NCBI GenBank assembly: GCA_037481655.1
Contig: JBBFLF010000013.1
Coordinates: 1-64,000 of the forward strand
Direction: 5' to 3'
Length of the DNA: 64,000 nt
Source: Desulfobaccales bacterium
GTDB taxonomy: Bacteria > Desulfobacterota > Desulfobaccia > Desulfobaccales > 0-14-0-80-60-11
The notes beneath the pieces were generated by a model. The model ran no database searches. It worked only from the letters and a program-made list of their open reading frames with translations, and was not told the origin of the DNA. This document shows positions 61,199-64,000 of this stretch, piece by piece. A program made the position numbers and the translations under genes. Position 1 is the first letter of the stretch. Each line of letters starts with the position of its first letter.

Positions 61199-64000
61199 GC
61201 CCTGTGAATCCCGAACCTGCAGTGAACATCGTCCTCATGCACGGCCCGGAACTGAGCGGCGCCGGTCTCGATCCTGAGGAGCTCTGCCGCCATCTGGCGG
61301 AGCTCCCCAACTCCCGGGTGCTGGCCGTGGATCTGGCCCGGCCGCCGGAAGAGCAGCGCCAGGCGTTGGCAGGCTTCCTGGCCGCGGCGGACCGGCAGCC
61401 GGTGGTGGTGGCCGCCCGGGAGCCGGAGCACCGGATCGCCACCCTCGCCCGCCTGCGCGAGGAACTGGGTCTGACCCCCGCGCTCGTGGCGCCGGTGGAC
61501 CTGACCCCGGCCCTGGATTACCCGGAGCTGGACCTGCGCCGGGCCAAAGGGATGGAGCTCATCCGCCAGGCCGCGGCCCAGATGAGCCGGGCCTTGCCGG
61601 TGGGCACGCAGACGGTGCCGGTGAGCCGCCAGGTGCTGGTCTGGGGGGATTCCTATGCCGCGGTGCGCACCGCCCTGGAGCTGGCCCAGCGGGGCTACCC
61701 GGTGCTTCTGGCCAGCTCCGGCCCGGCGCCCAGCCCCCTGGCCTTTGAATACGCCCGGGGCACCGCCGGCGGCGACGCCCTGGCGGAGCTCACCCGTCAG
61801 GCCCAGGAGCATCCACTGATCAAGGCCCTGTATGAAGCCGAGCTCCTGGATTTCCAGGGCACCGCGGGCCGGTTCGGGGTCAAACTCCGCACTCCTCAGG
61901 GACGGGTGAACGAAATGGCGGGCGCAGTGGTGCTGGCCCCGGAACTGCACCGCCAGCCCGCCCTCTCTTGCTATGCTGTGCCGGATGACCCCCGCCTCCT
62001 CTGCCAGAACCGGCTGGAAGCCCTCCTGGCGGAGAACCCGGAAAACCTCCCCGGGACCACTGCCTTTCTGGTGGGCCTGGCCGGGGAGGGGCATCCCCTG
62101 TCTTTGAAGCGGGCCCTGGCCGCCGCCCGGCGGCTGCTCTCGGCCGACAAGGAGGTCTGCTTGCTGGTGGGTAACGCCAAGCTGGCCGGACCGGGCATCG
62201 AACGGGCCCTCCGGGAAGCCCAGGAAGCGGGGCTGGTGCTCATCAAGCTCAAGGATTGCCCCGCCATCGAAGTCGGCGACACCGGGGTGAGCCTCAGCTT
62301 CTTTGAGCCTTCCCTGGGAAAGCAGGTCACCCTGCACCCGGACCTCATCGTCCTGGATGATCATTACCGGGCGGCGGCGGAAAATGCCGGGCTGGCGGAA
62401 AAGTTCCGGCTGGAGCTCGGCCCCCGGGGCTTTCTCCAGGACGACAATGTGCACCTCCTGCCCGTGGGCACCTACCGCCGGGGCATCCTGGCGGTGGGGC
62501 CGGCCCGGGGAATCCAGGACCTGGAGGAAACCGAGGCCGACATCCAGGCCGCGGTCCTGGCCGTGGAGGAGCTGCTGGGGAACGGCTATGCCCAGGCCCC
62601 CCAGGGACGGGCGCTGGTGGACCGGGGCAAATGCGTCCTTTGCCTTACCTGCTACCGCTATTGCCCCCACGGCGCCATCACCTGGGACAGCCGGGCCATC
62701 ATCAACGAACTGGCCTGCCAGGGCTGTGGCATCTGTGCCAGCCAGTGCCCCAATGACGCCATCCAGCTGCAGCCCTGCCGCGATGACCAGGTGGCGGCGC
62801 AACTGACGGCCCTGGACCCGGGACTTAGCCCCCGGCTGGTGGCCTTTCTCTGCCGCAACTCCGCCTGGGAGGCCTACCAGTCCGTGGTACGCCTCAAGGC
62901 CGGGGTGCTGCCGCCGGGCTTTACGGCGATCAAGCTCCCCTGCGCCGGCAAGGTGGACCCGGAGTATCTCCTCCAGGCCTTCGCCACCGGGGCCGAGGGC
63001 GTCCTGGTGCTGGGCTGCCCCACGGACAACTGCAAGTCCAGCCACGGAAATGTATGCGCCCAAAAAGCCGTGACCCAGGTGCAGGCCATGCTGGCGGAAG
63101 CCGGCTTGGACCCCGGGCGCCTCTCCTTCCAGTCTCTGGCCGCCAACGGCGTGGGGGATTTCCTGGACGCGGTGGATCATTTCCTGGCGGCACTGGCCGC
63201 TCTCACCCCGGCTCCGGATGACCAGCATCCCCTGAGGCTGGCTGTGGGAACTGCCGTCACCCGGCCCGCCGCCCGCCGGCCCCTGGCTGTGGAAATCCGG
63301 GAGCTGGCGTTAGAGATTAACCCTCAGGATGCCGCGGCCCTGGGCCTTCGCCCCGGCGAAACCGTGACTGTGGGCGGCCGGGAGGAAAAGCTCCAGGCCA
63401 CGGTGCGCCTCAACCCCCGGGTGCGGCCGGGCATGGCTTATCTGCCCGCAGCTCCGGATTCGGTCGCAGTGCGGCGCCTGGCCGCGGAAGCCCAGGAAGC
63501 CCTGCCCCGCTTCCGGGGCCTGGCGGTGTATCTGGCCAAACTGACGGAGGAATTCGAGGAGATCTTCGGGGTGCGGGTGCCCCTCTCCCGTTATCTGCAC
63601 CAGGGGCACACCTGGGTGGCCCTGGAGAGCGGCGGCCGGGTGCGCCTGGGGCTGGATGACTTCTCCCAGAAGCTCCTGGGTCCTGGGGATGGCTTGCAGG
63701 TGCCCCTGGTGGGCGAGGAGATCCGCCGCAATCTCGCCCACCTGGTCCTCTACCGGGGGAAAAATCTGGCCCCGGTGCTGGCGCCCCTGTATGGGGTGGT
63801 GGAAAAGGTGAATCCCAAGGTCCTGAACCGGCCTTCCCTGGTGCACGACGACCCCTACGGGGACGGCTGGATCCTGGAGGTGGCCCCCATCAGCCTGGAG
63901 CCTGACCTCACCCGGCTCATCCCCGGCTCCCAGGGGGTTTCCTTCATGGAGGAGGAGACCAGGCGCCTGATCGAGCTGTTGGAGCCCGGGGTGGGCGCCA
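61195..64000 (+). CDS. QmoB-like multi-domain flavoprotein with GcvH-like C-terminal domain (partial)
   Basis: At least 935 aa, open at the right edge. It has an atypical N-terminal domain (1-135) and a degenerate HdrA-type flavoprotein core (about 140-470; VLVWGDSYAAVRTALEL). Ferredoxin motifs CVLCLTCYRYCPHGA and CQGCGICASQCPND follow (about 479-525), then an MvhD-like domain (about 548-670; LPCAGKVDPEYLLQA, GCPTDNCKSSHGN). About 697-752 is a molybdopterin-guanine-dinucleotide-binding-like barrel (LEINPQDAAALGLRPGETVT). From about 800 it is glycine-cleavage-H-like (HTWVALESGG, GLDDFSQKLLG, DDPYGDGW). Lys856, in GKNLAPVLAP, is 8 residues before the AP, where GcvH carries lipoate. The N-terminal flavin site is weak, so FAD binding is uncertain. 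Confidence 0.8.
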   Translation, partial: MSPVNPEPAVNIVLMHGPELSGAGLDPEELCRHLAELPNSRVLAVDLARPPEEQRQALAGFLAAADRQPVVVAAREPEHRIATLARLREELGLTPALVAPVDLTPALDYPELDLRRAKGMELIRQAAAQMSRALPVGTQTVPVSRQVLVWGDSYAAVRTALELAQRGYPVLLASSGPAPSPLAFEYARGTAGGDALAELTRQAQEHPLIKALYEAELLDFQGTAGRFGVKLRTPQGRVNEMAGAVVLAPELHRQPALSCYAVPDDPRLLCQNRLEALLAENPENLPGTTAFLVGLAGEGHPLSLKRALAAARRLLSADKEVCLLVGNAKLAGPGIERALREAQEAGLVLIKLKDCPAIEVGDTGVSLSFFEPSLGKQVTLHPDLIVLDDHYRAAAENAGLAEKFRLELGPRGFLQDDNVHLLPVGTYRRGILAVGPARGIQDLEETEADIQAAVLAVEELLGNGYAQAPQGRALVDRGKCVLCLTCYRYCPHGAITWDSRAIINELACQGCGICASQCPNDAIQLQPCRDDQVAAQLTALDPGLSPRLVAFLCRNSAWEAYQSVVRLKAGVLPPGFTAIKLPCAGKVDPEYLLQAFATGAEGVLVLGCPTDNCKSSHGNVCAQKAVTQVQAMLAEAGLDPGRLSFQSLAANGVGDFLDAVDHFLAALAALTPAPDDQHPLRLAVGTAVTRPAARRPLAVEIRELALEINPQDAAALGLRPGETVTVGGREEKLQATVRLNPRVRPGMAYLPAAPDSVAVRRLAAEAQEALPRFRGLAVYLAKLTEEFEEIFGVRVPLSRYLHQGHTWVALESGGRVRLGLDDFSQKLLGPGDGLQVPLVGEEIRRNLAHLVLYRGKNLAPVLAPLYGVVEKVNPKVLNRPSLVHDDPYGDGWILEVAPISLEPDLTRLIPGSQGVSFMEEETRRLIELLEPGVGA

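Overview
The window is GC-rich, densely packed bacterial DNA, most likely from an anaerobic Desulfobacterota-type organism close to the syntrophic or sulfate-reducing lineages such as Desulfobacca. I infer this from gene content: HdrCBA-MvhD-MetVF, Qmo-like flavoproteins, a group 3b [NiFe] hydrogenase, a sulfide:quinone-reductase-like protein, B12-dependent ribonucleotide reductase, and the archaeal-type aromatic pathway (AroA'/AroB'). No rRNA, tRNA, CRISPR array, transposase or integrase was seen.

Layout. 1-3.3 kb: minus-strand aromatic amino acid operon (aroA'-aroB'-pheA) behind a promoter, a leader peptide packed with Phe/Tyr/Trp codons, and an attenuator. 3.3-6.3 kb: two glycosyltransferases. 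6.3-12.3 kb: NarL-type two-component pair, SH3 lipoprotein, NTF2-like membrane protein, MsrA, UspA, cation/proton antiporter. 12.3-14.4 kb: two divergent fluoride riboswitches, one in front of the antiporter and one in front of a dynamin-like GTPase. 14.5-19.4 kb: small proteins, histidine phosphatase, hisG-hisI, fabH, and an AT-rich islet. 19.5-24.8 kb: nrdJ, then an SQR-like flavoprotein whose reading frame crosses an in-frame TGA followed by a SECIS-like hairpin (probable selenoprotein), with DUF1641 and rhodanese-ferritin neighbours. 25-29.7 kb: hydBGDA hydrogenase operon with an embedded cNMP-binding protein. 29.8-32.5 kb: porin, PII, Amt with a sigma-54 promoter. 32.6-41.5 kb: aminotransferases, ROK kinase, TsaC, DUF523/DUF1722 and a beta-helix surface protein. 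41.7-46.5 kb: NtrB/NtrC-type pair next to a Lon protease with a receiver domain inserted before its AAA+ module. 47-51.5 kb: Usp-membrane protein, TauE exporter, PEP-synthase-like protein. 51.6-64 kb: sigma-54-driven hdrC-hdrB-hdrA(fusion)-mvhD-metV-metF, then two further Hdr/Qmo-like flavoproteins, the last open at the window edge and ending in a GcvH-like domain.

Working together: the last 12 kb looks like an electron-bifurcating or -confurcating methylene-tetrahydrofolate reductase system of the Wood-Ljungdahl pathway, which the group 3b hydrogenase could link to H2 and NAD(P)H. The Amt/PII pair and several sigma-54 promoters fit NtrC-family control. GC-rich hairpin repeats of one family are scattered between genes. 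The strongest unusual signals are the paired fluoride riboswitches with a dynamin-like target, the putative Sec-SQR, the aromatic attenuator, the receiver-Lon fusion, and the multi-domain Hdr fusions.
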